DNA of 64,000 nucleotides from Parvularcula maris (GCF_024505085.1 NZ_JANIBC010000004.1:145275-209274), one strand, 5' to 3'; positions 37,699 through 46,791 are shown, counted from the stretch's first letter. A program made the numbers and translations. The notes: generated by a model not told the origin, from the sequence alone.

Positions 37699-40395
37699 AT
37701 GCAACCCCAAAGTGCAGTCTCTAACGCTACGCAAGCTAGCGACGCGACCTTCTTTGAAGGTTTCGAAGTATTCCAGGATCATCCGTTTTTGTGCGCGTGC
37801 AGCGGCTGCGAGCATGATCATTCAGAGGTGGAGAGCTACGATCCTGCTTGGCAGGGCGCTGAGCAGACCGGTAGTTCCGTAGGCGGACTAGGCGGTTTCT
37901 TCTCCGACGTCGGCGTGGCGATCCTCTCTTCCACCCCGAACTTCGGCTACTCGATCGACGTGGTCGATGCGGCGGGCTCCCTCAGCAACAGCGTGCTGTC
38001 CCAGTTCCAAGCCGTCGTCGACGCCGCCATGAAGACCTGGGCCTACTATCTCGGTGGCCACAAGAACGCCAATATCGAGGTTCAGGTGAATGTCGGCGGC
38101 ACCTCCGCTGTCGCCTCCGCCGGCCCCGGCGCCATGTATTTCGGCGACTATGTTGACGCCAACGGCTCGGGCAAGATCGACAATGGAGACTACCGCCTCG
38201 TCACCACCGGCACCCTGATGGAGCTGCAGACCGGCAACGATCCAAACTCCGGTGCGGACATCGTCGTCTACGTCAATGAGAGCCTGCTGACGAACAACAA
38301 GTTCTTCTTCGATCCCACCCTCTCGAAAGCCGTGCCGAACGGCGCGATCGACTTCTACTCGGTCATCCTTCACGAGCTCGGCCATGGTCTCGGCTTCATC
38401 GGCCTCAACGGCGAGGCGGGACAGTCCAGCACCCGTAACTTCACCGTAGACGGAAAGACGGTGAGCGTGGGCTACGGCACGGCGCTCGACTACTACACCC
38501 GCGTCGGTAAGGACGGCGTTCCCCGTTTCGAAGGGCCGAACGCCTCGGACGCCTATGGCGACGGTATCGCGGTCGAGTACAAGACCGGCAGCTCCGGCTC
38601 GGACCTCTCGCACTTCCTCGGCAACTCGCTGAACGGGGTGAAGAGCGACCTGCGGCACACGCTGATGAACCCCTTCACCGTGTCCGGCGACCGGGTCGAG
38701 ATCGGCCAGCTCGAGCTCGAGTTCCTGCGCGACATCGGCTACACCATCGCCAATGATGCTCGCCGGTTCACCAACAGCATCGACGGCGCCAACATTCCGA
38801 CGGTGAAGGTTCGCTCCGATGTGGACGTCACGTCGGCCAACGACTTCAAGTTCCGTGTGGTGCTGAACGAAGCCTACGGCTCCAGCTCAGCCTCCGTGTC
38901 CGTCGGCTACGAGGTCGTGGGCGCGAACGGCAAATCGGTGACCGGCCGCGTGATCTTCGCTCCGGGCGACCTGATCGAGACGCTTACGGTGGACGGTGAG
39001 GCCCTGTTCGGTGCCGGTCTCAAAAACTTCGGCGGCACGCTGACGATCAAGCTGTTCAACCCCTCCAACGCCGACCTCGGCAACGGTAACCTGCAGCAGA
39101 CCTTTAAGTTCTCCCCAGACGGCGGCCCGGCACCTGCTCCCGAGCCGGAGCCCACGCCCGAGCCGACGCCGGAACCGGAACCAACCCCGGAACCTGAGCC
39201 TGCGCCGGAACCCGAGCCGACCCCCGAGCCCAAGCCTAGCGGCGAAGGTCTGCCTTCCCCAACAAGTTTCGTTGCCCACGAGGAAATTCGCGGCACATCG
39301 TCTGGTGATCGTCTCGTCGGTGGCGAAGGTGACGAGAAGATCTTTGGTCTTGGCGGCAACGATTACCTCTTCGGAAGCTACGGTTCAGATCTGCTGATCG
39401 GCGGGGAGGGTAACGACTATCTCAGTGGTCAGGGAGGTGGCGATTATTACCTCGGCGATAGTCACCATGACCTGAACACTGACGACCGTAATACTTTCGT
39501 TCTCTATCCAAGCGAACAAGAGACGATTGTACGGTTCGAGCTCTCCAATGCGATAAGCCGCAACACCGATGCACTGGCGTTCAACACCGGTCGGCTGGAA
39601 GGCTCGTCGCTTTCGAAATCCGTGCAAGACGCCCTTTCCGGCGCTCTCCGCGAACTCTCCGACTTCACCAAACTAGCCGATGCGCTGACCAATGACGGGA
39701 AATCGCAGAGCTATGTCGAAGCCTCGGGTACGACGGTGAAGTTCGTGATCAACGAGACCTTCTCCTTCGTGATCCTTAACCTTCACAGCGACGACCAGGA
39801 CGTGGCTAAAGCGTTCTCCGCCTACGCCGATCTCAACGTTGCCAATATCAGCACCGGTCTGATCAGCGTCGAGGGTTCGACGAGGCCTGATGTACTTCTT
39901 GGTACGGTTGGCGACGACTTTATCAGTGGCGGAAGGGGCGCTGATCTGATCGTCGGCGGTGCAGGTAACGACGTGATGCGTGGCGGTCACCAGGAGGATA
40001 TCTTCTCCGCTGGCAACGGTCTCGATACGATCGAGGACTTCGAGTTGTTCACGGACAACTTGGTCCTGGAAACGCAGATCGCCGTACGAGCCAAGAACGG
40101 TGCAGCCCAGCTTCTGGATTTCGTCAAAGACGGTATCTCAAGCATTCGAGACCTGCTGGACTTCACGGACCTTGTGTCCAACGACGGCAATAGCGACACT
40201 TTCGTCAGCATTGACGGGAACGACCTCCTTCTGGTCCTCGACCGCTCTGGAAGCACGGTCACCGATGGTGTTCGCTTGGAAGGCATCGTTGGCGACCGCG
40301 TAGATCGGGCGGACCTTCTGGCTGCTGGAGCGACAGACGCTTCCGGCAACCTGGCTGCGACCTGGGACGTCTTCGATGACGCCATGGTAGCTTAG
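37699..40395 (+). CDS. Secreted RTX-type zinc metalloprotease
   Basis: The protein has 898 residues and no classical signal peptide. The zinc motif HELGHGLGF begins at residue 225. A Pro-Glu-Thr linker (EPEPTPEPTPEPEPTPEP repeated) lies near 480-513. Glycine-rich RTX repeats follow at about 534-587 (GGEGDEKIFGLGGNDYLFG) and 739-771 (GGAGNDVMRGG). This is the plan of type I-secreted calcium-binding proteases; no inhibitor or T1SS genes are nearby. It resembles the metalloprotease NF038122-type family. Start at ATG 37699 (AGGGAAG upstream); the frame opens at 37624. Ends at a strong terminator. Confidence 0.85.
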   Translation: MQPQSAVSNATQASDATFFEGFEVFQDHPFLCACSGCEHDHSEVESYDPAWQGAEQTGSSVGGLGGFFSDVGVAILSSTPNFGYSIDVVDAAGSLSNSVLSQFQAVVDAAMKTWAYYLGGHKNANIEVQVNVGGTSAVASAGPGAMYFGDYVDANGSGKIDNGDYRLVTTGTLMELQTGNDPNSGADIVVYVNESLLTNNKFFFDPTLSKAVPNGAIDFYSVILHELGHGLGFIGLNGEAGQSSTRNFTVDGKTVSVGYGTALDYYTRVGKDGVPRFEGPNASDAYGDGIAVEYKTGSSGSDLSHFLGNSLNGVKSDLRHTLMNPFTVSGDRVEIGQLELEFLRDIGYTIANDARRFTNSIDGANIPTVKVRSDVDVTSANDFKFRVVLNEAYGSSSASVSVGYEVVGANGKSVTGRVIFAPGDLIETLTVDGEALFGAGLKNFGGTLTIKLFNPSNADLGNGNLQQTFKFSPDGGPAPAPEPEPTPEPTPEPEPTPEPEPAPEPEPTPEPKPSGEGLPSPTSFVAHEEIRGTSSGDRLVGGEGDEKIFGLGGNDYLFGSYGSDLLIGGEGNDYLSGQGGGDYYLGDSHHDLNTDDRNTFVLYPSEQETIVRFELSNAISRNTDALAFNTGRLEGSSLSKSVQDALSGALRELSDFTKLADALTNDGKSQSYVEASGTTVKFVINETFSFVILNLHSDDQDVAKAFSAYADLNVANISTGLISVEGSTRPDVLLGTVGDDFISGGRGADLIVGGAGNDVMRGGHQEDIFSAGNGLDTIEDFELFTDNLVLETQIAVRAKNGAAQLLDFVKDGISSIRDLLDFTDLVSNDGNSDTFVSIDGNDLLLVLDRSGSTVTDGVRLEGIVGDRVDRADLLAAGATDASGNLAATWDVFDDAMVA

Positions 40396-40421
40396 CGGGC
40401 GCTTAGCGTTCAAAAGAACAA

Positions 40422-40455
40422 GGCGGCAGGGCGAGAGCACCCTGCCGCCTTTTTG
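40422..40455 (+). terminator. Intrinsic terminator of the RTX protease gene
   Basis: GGCGGCAGGG pairs with CCCTGCCGCC around CGAGAGCA, followed by TTTTT (40450-40454). It lies 26 bp after the stop codon. Confidence 0.92.
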
Positions 40456-40629
40456 TTGCCTCGTGTCGGTACACCGAAGGTTTCCTCTCGCGCTTAGGTC
40501 GTGACAGACAGGAGGAACTGTACATTCACCCTATCCTCGGGTTTTCGCGCTATCTACGGACTGAGCGGACCTGGGTTGCTGGCGTAGAAACGCGATATGC
40601 TCAGTCAGGGTTCGAGCGAGGCATTGCAG

Positions 40630-40803
40630 ATGATCAGGTTCGGTAAACTGCTTCTAGTCGGTATGGCTGTTGTCTGTGTCGTCCTAACGAATATCGGTGC
40701 CTTCAGCGGAAACAAGCAGTTGTCTCTGATAGCAGGATGCATCGGTTCGTTGTCGATCGTCACGTTTGCCGGTCTGGCTGTGCGGCGAAGACCAAATGCA
40801 TGA
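40630..40803 (+). CDS. Tiny two-helix membrane protein, unknown
   Basis: The protein has 57 residues: a basic start then two hydrophobic segments (LLLVGMAVVCVVLTNIGAF and LIAGCIGSLSIVTFAGLAV) and tail RRRPNA. The frame opens at 40597, but ATG 40630 fits the membrane start better. No family recognised. Support comes from the strong plus-strand terminator 61 bp downstream (40864-40898), which implies a real transcript here. The upstream 140 bp are AT-richer and could hold a promoter. Confidence 0.45.
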   Translation: MIRFGKLLLVGMAVVCVVLTNIGAFSGNKQLSLIAGCIGSLSIVTFAGLAVRRRPNA

Positions 40804-40853
40804 TCGCTTCTTCTGTCTTAGGTCGGCCAGCTAAGGTTCCGACCTAGAACGGA

Positions 40854-41765
40854 TCACGACCGCAGCCGCGGCAGGGTCAGGCCTGCCGCGGCTTTTTTCT
40901 GTCCGGCCGCAGGGCGGTAGACGGCGGCTGGGCGGCCGCCCGTGCCCTTTACGGTCTTGGACGTCTTCACCACCAGCTTCTGCGCCTCAAGAGCTCTGCG
41001 GAAGTTCTGCTTGTGCACTTCGAACCCCAGAATGCCCTCTACCGCCGTCTGCAGCTTACCCAAGGTGAACTGGGTGGGCAGGAGCTCGAAGACCACCGGG
41101 CGGTAGCGCAGTTTGCCCCTGAGCCGCCCGATGGCGGTCGCTAGAATGCGCCGGTGGTCGGAGATCATCGCCTCGCCGAAGAGCTCGGGGCCGTCGGCGC
41201 CGTCGCGGTCGCGGTGCGCCTCGGTGACGAGCTGCGCCTCATACATCAGCTCGTAGCGCTCAAGCGCCCGCGCCTCGTCCCAGGAGGAGCGGGGGAAGGT
41301 CGCCAGCAGCCTTTTGCGCCTCGCCTCGTCCGCCCCGGCCCAGGCCTTGAGCCGCGCGAGGAGGGCATCCTCCTTTTCGCCCCGTCGGTCCTCCCAGGGG
41401 AAGAACTCGTACCAGGGCCGCCAGGCTGCGCTCTCCAGGTTGGGTTCAGCGGCGCTGGGGGAGAGCCCCAGATAGCCCACCGAGACGATCCGGTCCGCCT
41501 CGTCGCCCAGCACCAGCGAAGCCCGCGGCGCCTCACGGCCTCGGTCGCCAAAGGTGTAGAGCTGCTCGGCATAGCCCAGCGGCACCGCCGTCTGGCGTTC
41601 GACGAAATCCCTTAGCGCCAGCTCGAAGGTGCGGTGCTCCGCCGGGTCGAACCGTCCGAACGGCAGCCCCCAGCCGCCGGGACGGCGTACGCACAACACA
41701 TGCGGCTCCCCCCCGATCAGGGTGACCAGCGCCACATTGAGCCCGATGACCAGCCTTCGTTCCAC
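40854..41765 (-). CDS. NUDIX-winged-helix NAD regulator (NrtR/NadQ type)
   Basis: The protein has 303 residues. The N-terminal half is NUDIX-like (LNVALVTLIGGEPHVLCVRR, WGLPFGRFDP, then ELALRDFVERQT), but the NUDIX box lacks its REExxEE core, so it is probably a sensor and not a hydrolase. The C-terminal part near 210-285 is a winged helix (LPTQFTLGKLQTAVEGILG, VHKQNFRRALE, GGRPAAVYR), as in NrtR and NadQ repressors. Such proteins sense NAD-related ligands and control NAD genes. nadABC lies 3.4 kb away. Start GTG; a palindrome overlaps it. Converges on the small membrane gene. Confidence 0.8.
   Translation of the reverse strand: MERRLVIGLNVALVTLIGGEPHVLCVRRPGGWGLPFGRFDPAEHRTFELALRDFVERQTAVPLGYAEQLYTFGDRGREAPRASLVLGDEADRIVSVGYLGLSPSAAEPNLESAAWRPWYEFFPWEDRRGEKEDALLARLKAWAGADEARRKRLLATFPRSSWDEARALERYELMYEAQLVTEAHRDRDGADGPELFGEAMISDHRRILATAIGRLRGKLRYRPVVFELLPTQFTLGKLQTAVEGILGFEVHKQNFRRALEAQKLVVKTSKTVKGTGGRPAAVYRPAAGQKKAAAGLTLPRLRS
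40864..40898 (+). terminator. Intrinsic terminator inside the end of the NAD-regulator gene
   Basis: AGCCGCGGCAGG (40864-40875) and CCTGCCGCGGCT (40882-40893) form a perfect 12-bp stem followed by TTTTTT on the plus strand. It lies within the last codons of the converging regulator gene. Confidence 0.88.
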
Positions 41766-41778
41766 ACACTGCGTGTGG
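41762..41778. promoter_or_regulatory. Palindrome over the regulator start codon
   Basis: CCACAC-actgc-GTGTGG has perfect 6-bp arms and contains the GTG start of the NUDIX-wHTH gene. It could be a self-regulation site; binding not shown. It shares no core with the nadA palindrome. Confidence 0.3.
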
Positions 41779-41831
41779 GCAATTCCGGTGCGTCATTCAA
41801 GCGCGGCGCTTGTGATCCTGCCCCCTGGAAC

Positions 41832-41965
41832 GTCATCTCGGAGCGGCGAAGCCGAGCCCGAGATCCAGAATCGAAGCGTCTGACCCGGTAAGTGCTTGCC
41901 CAGAAACGTCTACCCTGGCCGATTATGGATTCCGGGCTCGACCTACGGCCGCCCCGGAATGACGA
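41832..41965. repeat. Diverged family A-like repeat
   Basis: Left end GTCATCTCGGAGCGGCGAAG and CCCGAGATCCAGAATC, right end GATTCCGGGCTCGACCTAC to CCCCGGAATGAC. Same plan as family A (GTCAT...ATGAC ends) with different inner bases. It fills the gap between the HD hydrolase and regulator genes. Confidence 0.5.
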
Positions 41966-41975
41966 GCCCGAACGA

Positions 41976-42560
41976 CTACTCCCGCAGCTCCTCGAACCTA
42001 GCCAAGTATAACGCCTGGCTCTCCTCCGTGGAAAGAATGTCGATCTCCAGCGGCTCCACGCTTCTTGGCACGGGAAAGAGCTTCTTCGCCTCGGTCTTGC
42101 CGAAGCCCGCGATCTGGGTGGCCTCGAAATAGGCGCAGGCGCGGTCGGCTTTCTTGATGAGCTTCTCGACGTGCTCCGGCAGCTCCGCAGGCAGGCCGAA
42201 GCGCAAGTGGATGGCCCGCTGCAGGCCCGCTTCCACCTGCCGATAGGTCGCGCCCAGCGCCCGCTTGAAGGGCGAGATCATGTCGCCGATGACGTATTCG
42301 GGCGCGTCGTGGAGAAGGGAGGCAAGACGCCACTCGCGCTTCCAGTCGGGTTTGATCTGCCCGCAAAGGTTCTCGACAATGACCGAGTGCTGCGCCACGT
42401 TGAAGGGGCGTGTGCCGATGGTTTGACCGTTCCACCTCGCCACCCTGGCGAGGCCGTGGGCGATGTCCTCGACCTCGATGTCGAGGGGGGAGGGGTCGAG
42501 GATGTCGAGACGGCGCCCGGACAGCATGCGCTGCCAAGCACGTGGAGGCGTTTGGGACAT
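41976..42560 (-). CDS. HD-domain hydrolase (YfbR-like)
   Basis: The protein has 194 residues. HD motif ligands are in FNVAQHSVIV (His58) and LLHDAPEYVIGDM (His84-Asp85), with the last Asp in IKKADRACAYFEA. The start MSQTPPRAWQRMLSGRRLDI resembles alphaproteobacterial members that have AWQRM near the N-terminus. YfbR cleaves 5'-dNMPs; activity here inferred. The frame is open up to 42809, but the extension is low-complexity and overlaps the helicase gene end. Convergent with nothing; it follows deaD on the same strand by 82 bp. Confidence 0.85.
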   Translation of the reverse strand: MSQTPPRAWQRMLSGRRLDILDPSPLDIEVEDIAHGLARVARWNGQTIGTRPFNVAQHSVIVENLCGQIKPDWKREWRLASLLHDAPEYVIGDMISPFKRALGATYRQVEAGLQRAIHLRFGLPAELPEHVEKLIKKADRACAYFEATQIAGFGKTEAKKLFPVPRSVEPLEIDILSTEESQALYLARFEELRE

Positions 42561-42642
42561 AAGCGGGTTGATAGCGGCGAAGCTTGAAGGGGTCACCCAC
42601 GGGTTTTCCGCCCCGCAAGGCTCGCCCCGCATGCCGAAGCCG

Positions 42643-44532
42643 CTAGCCCGGACGTTTGCGCGGGTTCTTGCCGCTTCCGTCAGCAGCGCGGTGCTTCTTG
42701 AAGGGCTTGCCTCCGTCTTTCTTCTTGTAAGACGCGGAAGTTTTGGCAAAGGCGGCACCCGGCTTCGCCTTGCGCCGCCGCTTGAAGGACTTTTCCTTCT
42801 GCTCAGCACGCGGTTCAGAGGACGCGGCTTCCGAGGCGCCGCGTTCTTCGCGAGGCTTCCACGGCTTCTTGGAACGCTCCTGCTTGCCTCGGGGGGAGAA
42901 GTTTTCTCGGCGGTCCTGCCCGCCCTGTGGGGGCGGTCCGTCCGCGAGGGCTACCGTGATGCCGTCCTCAAGGACCGGGTCCTCCTTGATGCGGCCTAGG
43001 AAAGCGGAGGCTTTGTGAGGATCCAAGCCGACGAAGGTCTCGTGCTCCAGAACGCGGATCGCGCCGATCGCCCCCTTGGTGAGGCCCCCGGCCTTGCAGA
43101 GCATGGGAAGAAGCCAGCGGGGCTCGGCCTTCTTCTTGCGCCCCACGGAGAGGGTGACCCAGACAGCATCCGCATCCTCCCGGCGGATGGGACGCTCACG
43201 GACCTTATCGAGCGGTTCGACCACGGACAGCTCCTCCGGCGCGGAGCGGCCCTGAAGGTGCAGCTCGATGAGGGCTGCGGCGAGCTGCTCGGCGGGGTGG
43301 CTGGCGGCGAGCGTCCTGGCGAGCTCGGTCACCTCCTTCGGCTCGTTGAGGGCGGGGCTTTCGAGCAGCCTCTCCTCGTCCTTGGCGCGGACCTCGTCGG
43401 CGCTCGGCGGGTTGCCCCAGTCGGCCTCGACCTTGGCGTCGGAGAGAAGCCGCTCGACGAACCTTCTCGCCTTGGGCGGTACGATGAGGACGCTCGTACC
43501 CTTCCGCCCGGCTCGCCCCGTCCGGCCCGAGCGGTGCAGCAGCCCCTCGCGGTTCTTCGGTAGGTCGGCGTGGATGACGAGCTCGAGCCCTGGCAGGTCG
43601 ATGCCGCGCGCGGCCACGTCGGTGGCCACGCAGACCCTGGCCCGCCCGTCGCGCATTGCCTGGAGGGCGTGGCTGCGCTCGGTCTGGGTCAGCTCGCCGG
43701 ACATGGAGACCACCGAGAGCCCCCGGTTGGCGAGGCGGCTGGTCAGCCGCGCCACCGCCGCCCTGGTCGAGCAGAAGACGATGGCGTTCTCCGCCTCGTA
43801 GTAGCGCAGCGTGTTGATGATCGCCCGCTCGGTGTCGAACTGGGCGGTGAGAAGCGCGCGGTAGGCGATGTCGCCGTGCTGCTCGGCGGGGCTGGCGAGG
43901 GAGACCCGCACGGCGTCCTGCTGGAACCTGCCTGCGAGCTTGGCGATACCGCCGCCCACCGTGGCGGAGAACATCAGCGTCCTTCGGCCCTCGGGGCAGG
44001 CGTCCAGGATCGCCTCCAGCTCCTCGCGGAAGCCGAGCTTCAGCATCTCGTCCGCCTCGTCCAGCACCGCGACCTTGAGGGCCGCAAGGTCAAGGGAGCC
44101 GCGCGAGATGTGGTCGACCAGGCGACCCGGCGTGCCGACGACGATATGGGCGCCGCGGGAGAGGGCCTGGCGCTCGGCCCGCATGTCCATGCCGCCGACG
44201 CAGGTGGCCACCCTCGCGCCTGCCGGGCCGTAGAGCCAGGTCAGCTCCTTGGCGACCTGCATCGCAAGCTCCCTGGTGGGCGCCACGATGAGGGCCGAGG
44301 GCAGGGAGGCTTCGGGAAGCCTGTCCTCCTCGCCCAGAAGGTCTGGCCCGATGGCCACGCCGAAGCCCACGGTCTTGCCGGAGCCGGTCTTAGCCGAAAC
44401 GAGGAGATCCTGGCCCAGAAGGTCGGGCGACAGCATGGCCGCCTGCACCTCGGTCAGGGTCTCGTAGCCCTTCTGCGCAAGAGCGCGGGCAAGGGCGGGA
44501 TGCAGCCCTTCGGCGGCGGCGGTGCTGGTCAT
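42643..44532 (-). CDS. DEAD-box RNA helicase with DbpA-type RNA-binding domain
   Basis: The protein has 629 residues. Motif I is AKTGSGKT (47-54), then PTRELAMQ, TPGRLVDH, VLDEADEML, FSATV, ATDVAARGID and HRSGRTGRAGR. A DbpA-like RNA-binding fold near 455-530 (VWVTLSVGRKKKAEPRWLLP, IGAIRVLEHETFVGL) follows. The last 90 residues are a basic, disordered tail (KPWKPREERG, KRRRKAKPG). It resembles DeaD/CsdA: ribosome assembly or mRNA unwinding, often cold-induced. 304 bp upstream holds its promoter. Confidence 0.93.
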   Translation of the reverse strand: MTSTAAAEGLHPALARALAQKGYETLTEVQAAMLSPDLLGQDLLVSAKTGSGKTVGFGVAIGPDLLGEEDRLPEASLPSALIVAPTRELAMQVAKELTWLYGPAGARVATCVGGMDMRAERQALSRGAHIVVGTPGRLVDHISRGSLDLAALKVAVLDEADEMLKLGFREELEAILDACPEGRRTLMFSATVGGGIAKLAGRFQQDAVRVSLASPAEQHGDIAYRALLTAQFDTERAIINTLRYYEAENAIVFCSTRAAVARLTSRLANRGLSVVSMSGELTQTERSHALQAMRDGRARVCVATDVAARGIDLPGLELVIHADLPKNREGLLHRSGRTGRAGRKGTSVLIVPPKARRFVERLLSDAKVEADWGNPPSADEVRAKDEERLLESPALNEPKEVTELARTLAASHPAEQLAAALIELHLQGRSAPEELSVVEPLDKVRERPIRREDADAVWVTLSVGRKKKAEPRWLLPMLCKAGGLTKGAIGAIRVLEHETFVGLDPHKASAFLGRIKEDPVLEDGITVALADGPPPQGGQDRRENFSPRGKQERSKKPWKPREERGASEAASSEPRAEQKEKSFKRRRKAKPGAAFAKTSASYKKKDGGKPFKKHRAADGSGKNPRKRPG

Positions 44533-44836
44533 GGCGTGGTTTCCGGCGGCGCGCGGGGCCGAGCATACCGGCCGCTGCGCCGCGATGATCGTCGGCGAAA
44601 GCGCGCGCCTAGCAGATCATGCTCGCCATAGCGAGGGGGTTCCGAGAGGCGGGGGTGTTTGTTCGTTCATGGAGGGGGCAGCCGCTTGGTGCTTGCCTCC
44701 CCTCCCACAGATTGCTTAGCGACCGTGGGAAACCGCCCAAAGAGAGCACCAAGCCGTACGGTGGATGTAGGATGCGGCCACCTTCGCAAGAACGAGACGT
44801 GGTCAGGTGGCCGGCTGCCGCCGTCCACCTTGTGGT
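44533..44836. other. Gene-free region between helicase and TIR genes, with family C repeat
   Basis: No gene is supported. The right part (44761-44840) is a family C element: GTGGATGTAGGATGCGGCC, AGGTGGCCGGCTGCCGCC and GTCCACCTTGTGGTCTAC. It touches the TIR stop codon. The part nearest the helicase gene must carry the helicase promoter. Confidence 0.55.
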
Positions 44837-45676
44837 CTACGACTTAATATCTACACCGAATTCCTCTATCAAGGGTCGATTAGGTGCAGTCCAGAAACCG
44901 GTTTGCGGAATAGGCCTGTACTCAGAAGCGTCCCCACGGTGCAAAAGAGCGACGATTTTCAACTCTGCTGGGCCTTTCTTTACTAGGTCAACCAAAAGAG
45001 GACGTTGTGGCGTTATTACGCCGCCGTGTTGCGTGAATGTGAAACCATTGGTTCTAAAATTACTAACAACAAGATCAGGATTGAATCCAATAGAGTACAT
45101 CGGATTACCTTGGATCCTTAGTTCCAATTCATCCTCGTTATTCAGAGTTAGAAGCACAAAGTCTAAGTGGGGCTCAAGAAGGTGAGATGCACGAATTTTG
45201 ACTTTCATCTCTTCTCTTGGGTTGCCTGATAGATGAAAAGACAGGTTCTCAAATTGCTCTTCACTGGGCTTGAAAGTGGAACTTCCTGAGATAACGCTTT
45301 CGATGTCGTGGATTGCCCGTTCAACCCCCTTCGTATGTAGATCGATATAGACGCTTTGCATAAGCAATGGCGGCATTTCACAACCGTCCATCCGCACAGG
45401 TATAATTCGGCAATTCCCTGATGTGGCTTGCATTAACGCCGCGTGCCATTCCAGTTGGACCATTTTGCTAGCCATGCTGCTACGGCTCACAAAAAGGAAA
45501 AAGAAGTCAGGGGCGTTCATCCCCTCGTTCATTTTCGCAATGATGCCATCGCCTGGTTGCATCGACCAACTGTCATAGAAGACCGCATCCTGGCCATACA
45601 TATGACGTAGACGAACCGCTATCGGTTCGACCAAAGGCTTGTCATTATGGTTATGGCTTAGGAAAACCTTAACCAT
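44837..45676 (-). CDS. TIR-domain protein, translationally coupled to KAS III
   Basis: The protein has 279 residues. Residues 1-125 are a TIR domain of the TIR_2 type: [20 protein letters not shown], then AVFYDSWSMQPGDGIIAKMN, DFFFLFVSRSSMASKMVQLE and IIPVRMDGCEMPP. Glu76 (QLEWHAA) is at the catalytic Glu position of TIR NADases. Residues 150-279 are a beta-rich domain I cannot assign. The ATG overlaps the stop of the upstream ketoacyl-synthase gene (TGATG), so translation is coupled. GC is far lower than the neighbours: likely acquired. An NAD-cleaving defence effector is plausible but unproven. Confidence 0.82.
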   Translation of the reverse strand: MVKVFLSHNHNDKPLVEPIAVRLRHMYGQDAVFYDSWSMQPGDGIIAKMNEGMNAPDFFFLFVSRSSMASKMVQLEWHAALMQATSGNCRIIPVRMDGCEMPPLLMQSVYIDLHTKGVERAIHDIESVISGSSTFKPSEEQFENLSFHLSGNPREEMKVKIRASHLLEPHLDFVLLTLNNEDELELRIQGNPMYSIGFNPDLVVSNFRTNGFTFTQHGGVITPQRPLLVDLVKKGPAELKIVALLHRGDASEYRPIPQTGFWTAPNRPLIEEFGVDIKS

Positions 45677-46791
45677 CAGCAAGCCCGCACCACAATAGAC
45701 CCAGCCGAGTACCCCGCGCCAAACCCAGAGATCACTCCCAAGCTCCCGCTCTCCATATCATCCTTGTACTTATGGAAAGCGATGATCGAACCCGCCGAGC
45801 TCGTATTGGCGTACTCGTCGAGGATGACGGGGGCCTCGTGCGCCTCGGGGTCGCGGCCCAGGAGCTTCTTGGCGATCAGGAGGTTCATGTTGAGGTTGGC
45901 CTGGTGCAGCCAGAAGCGGCTGACCTCCGCCGTGTCGATGCCGTTGTCGCGCAGATGCTCCTCGATCATGGCGGAGACGAGGGGGACGACCTCTTTGAAG
46001 ACCGAGCGCCCGTTCTGCTTGAAGAGCTTGTCCGTCTTCGGATCGCTGAGGTCGATGACCGCGTCCTCGCCGGGGTTGAGGAAGCCGAAATTGTTGCGGA
46101 TATTGTTGGAGAACTGGGTCTTGAGCCGCGTGTCGAGGATGTCGAAGGCGCCCTTCGGGGCCTCGCCCTCGGGCCGTCCGATGATCGCGGCGGTGGCGAC
46201 GTCGCCGAAGATGAAGTGGCCGTCCCGGTCCTTGAAGTTGATATGGGCGGTGCAGATCTCCGGGTTGACCATCAGCACACGGCGCGCGCCCGTGGCGAGC
46301 AGCCCCACGGCGGTCTGGATGCCGAAGCTGGCGCTCGCGCAGGCCACGTTCATGTCGAAGGCGTAGCCGTCGATGCCTAGAGCATCCTGCACCTCCACCG
46401 CCATGGCGGGGTACTGGCGCTGCATGTTGGAGGCGGCGCAGATCACCGCATCGATGTCCTGGGGGCCTAGATTCGCCCGCTCCATCGCGTCCCTGGCCGC
46501 CTTCACCGCCATCTCGGCCATGATGGAGAGCTCGTCGTTGGAGCGCTCCTCGAAGTTCGGGCGCATGCGATCGGGGTCGAGGATGCCCTCTTTCTCCAAG
46601 ACGTAGCGCGCCTTGATGCCCGAGGCCTTCTCGATGAAGGGGGCGTTGGAGGGCTCCAGCTTCTGGTCCGGGTTCGCCTCGTTCCAGCGCGCCACATAGG
46701 CGTTGTAGGCCTCCACCAGCTCCTCATTGGAGATGGACTGCTCGGGCGTGAAAAGACCGGTGGAGAGGATGCAGGCGATGGCGGGCTTCAT
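45676..46791 (-). CDS. Beta-ketoacyl-ACP synthase III family
   Basis: The protein has 371 residues, longer than E. coli FabH (317). The catalytic triad is Cys151 ([11 protein letters not shown]), His296 ([11 protein letters not shown]) and Asn329 ([10 protein letters not shown]). The insert [19 protein letters not shown] near 31-49 and [11 protein letters not shown] are seen in FabH-like homologues of unsure role. It condenses an acyl-CoA with malonyl-ACP, or starts a special lipid. The TIR gene begins inside its stop codon. A family B repeat lies upstream. Confidence 0.9.
   Translation of the reverse strand: MKPAIACILSTGLFTPEQSISNEELVEAYNAYVARWNEANPDQKLEPSNAPFIEKASGIKARYVLEKEGILDPDRMRPNFEERSNDELSIMAEMAVKAARDAMERANLGPQDIDAVICAASNMQRQYPAMAVEVQDALGIDGYAFDMNVACASASFGIQTAVGLLATGARRVLMVNPEICTAHINFKDRDGHFIFGDVATAAIIGRPEGEAPKGAFDILDTRLKTQFSNNIRNNFGFLNPGEDAVIDLSDPKTDKLFKQNGRSVFKEVVPLVSAMIEEHLRDNGIDTAEVSRFWLHQANLNMNLLIAKKLLGRDPEAHEAPVILDEYANTSSAGSIIAFHKYKDDMESGSLGVISGFGAGYSAGSIVVRAC

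Noticed and set aside
39120-39240. Repeated CCGGAACC-type DNA as a CRISPR or satellite
   Set aside because: It encodes the Pro-Glu-Thr linker of the RTX protease in frame; repeats are short, imperfect and without spacers.
40854-41765. Active NUDIX hydrolase
   Set aside because: The NUDIX box core of acidic residues is not visible, and the C-terminal winged helix fits a regulator better.
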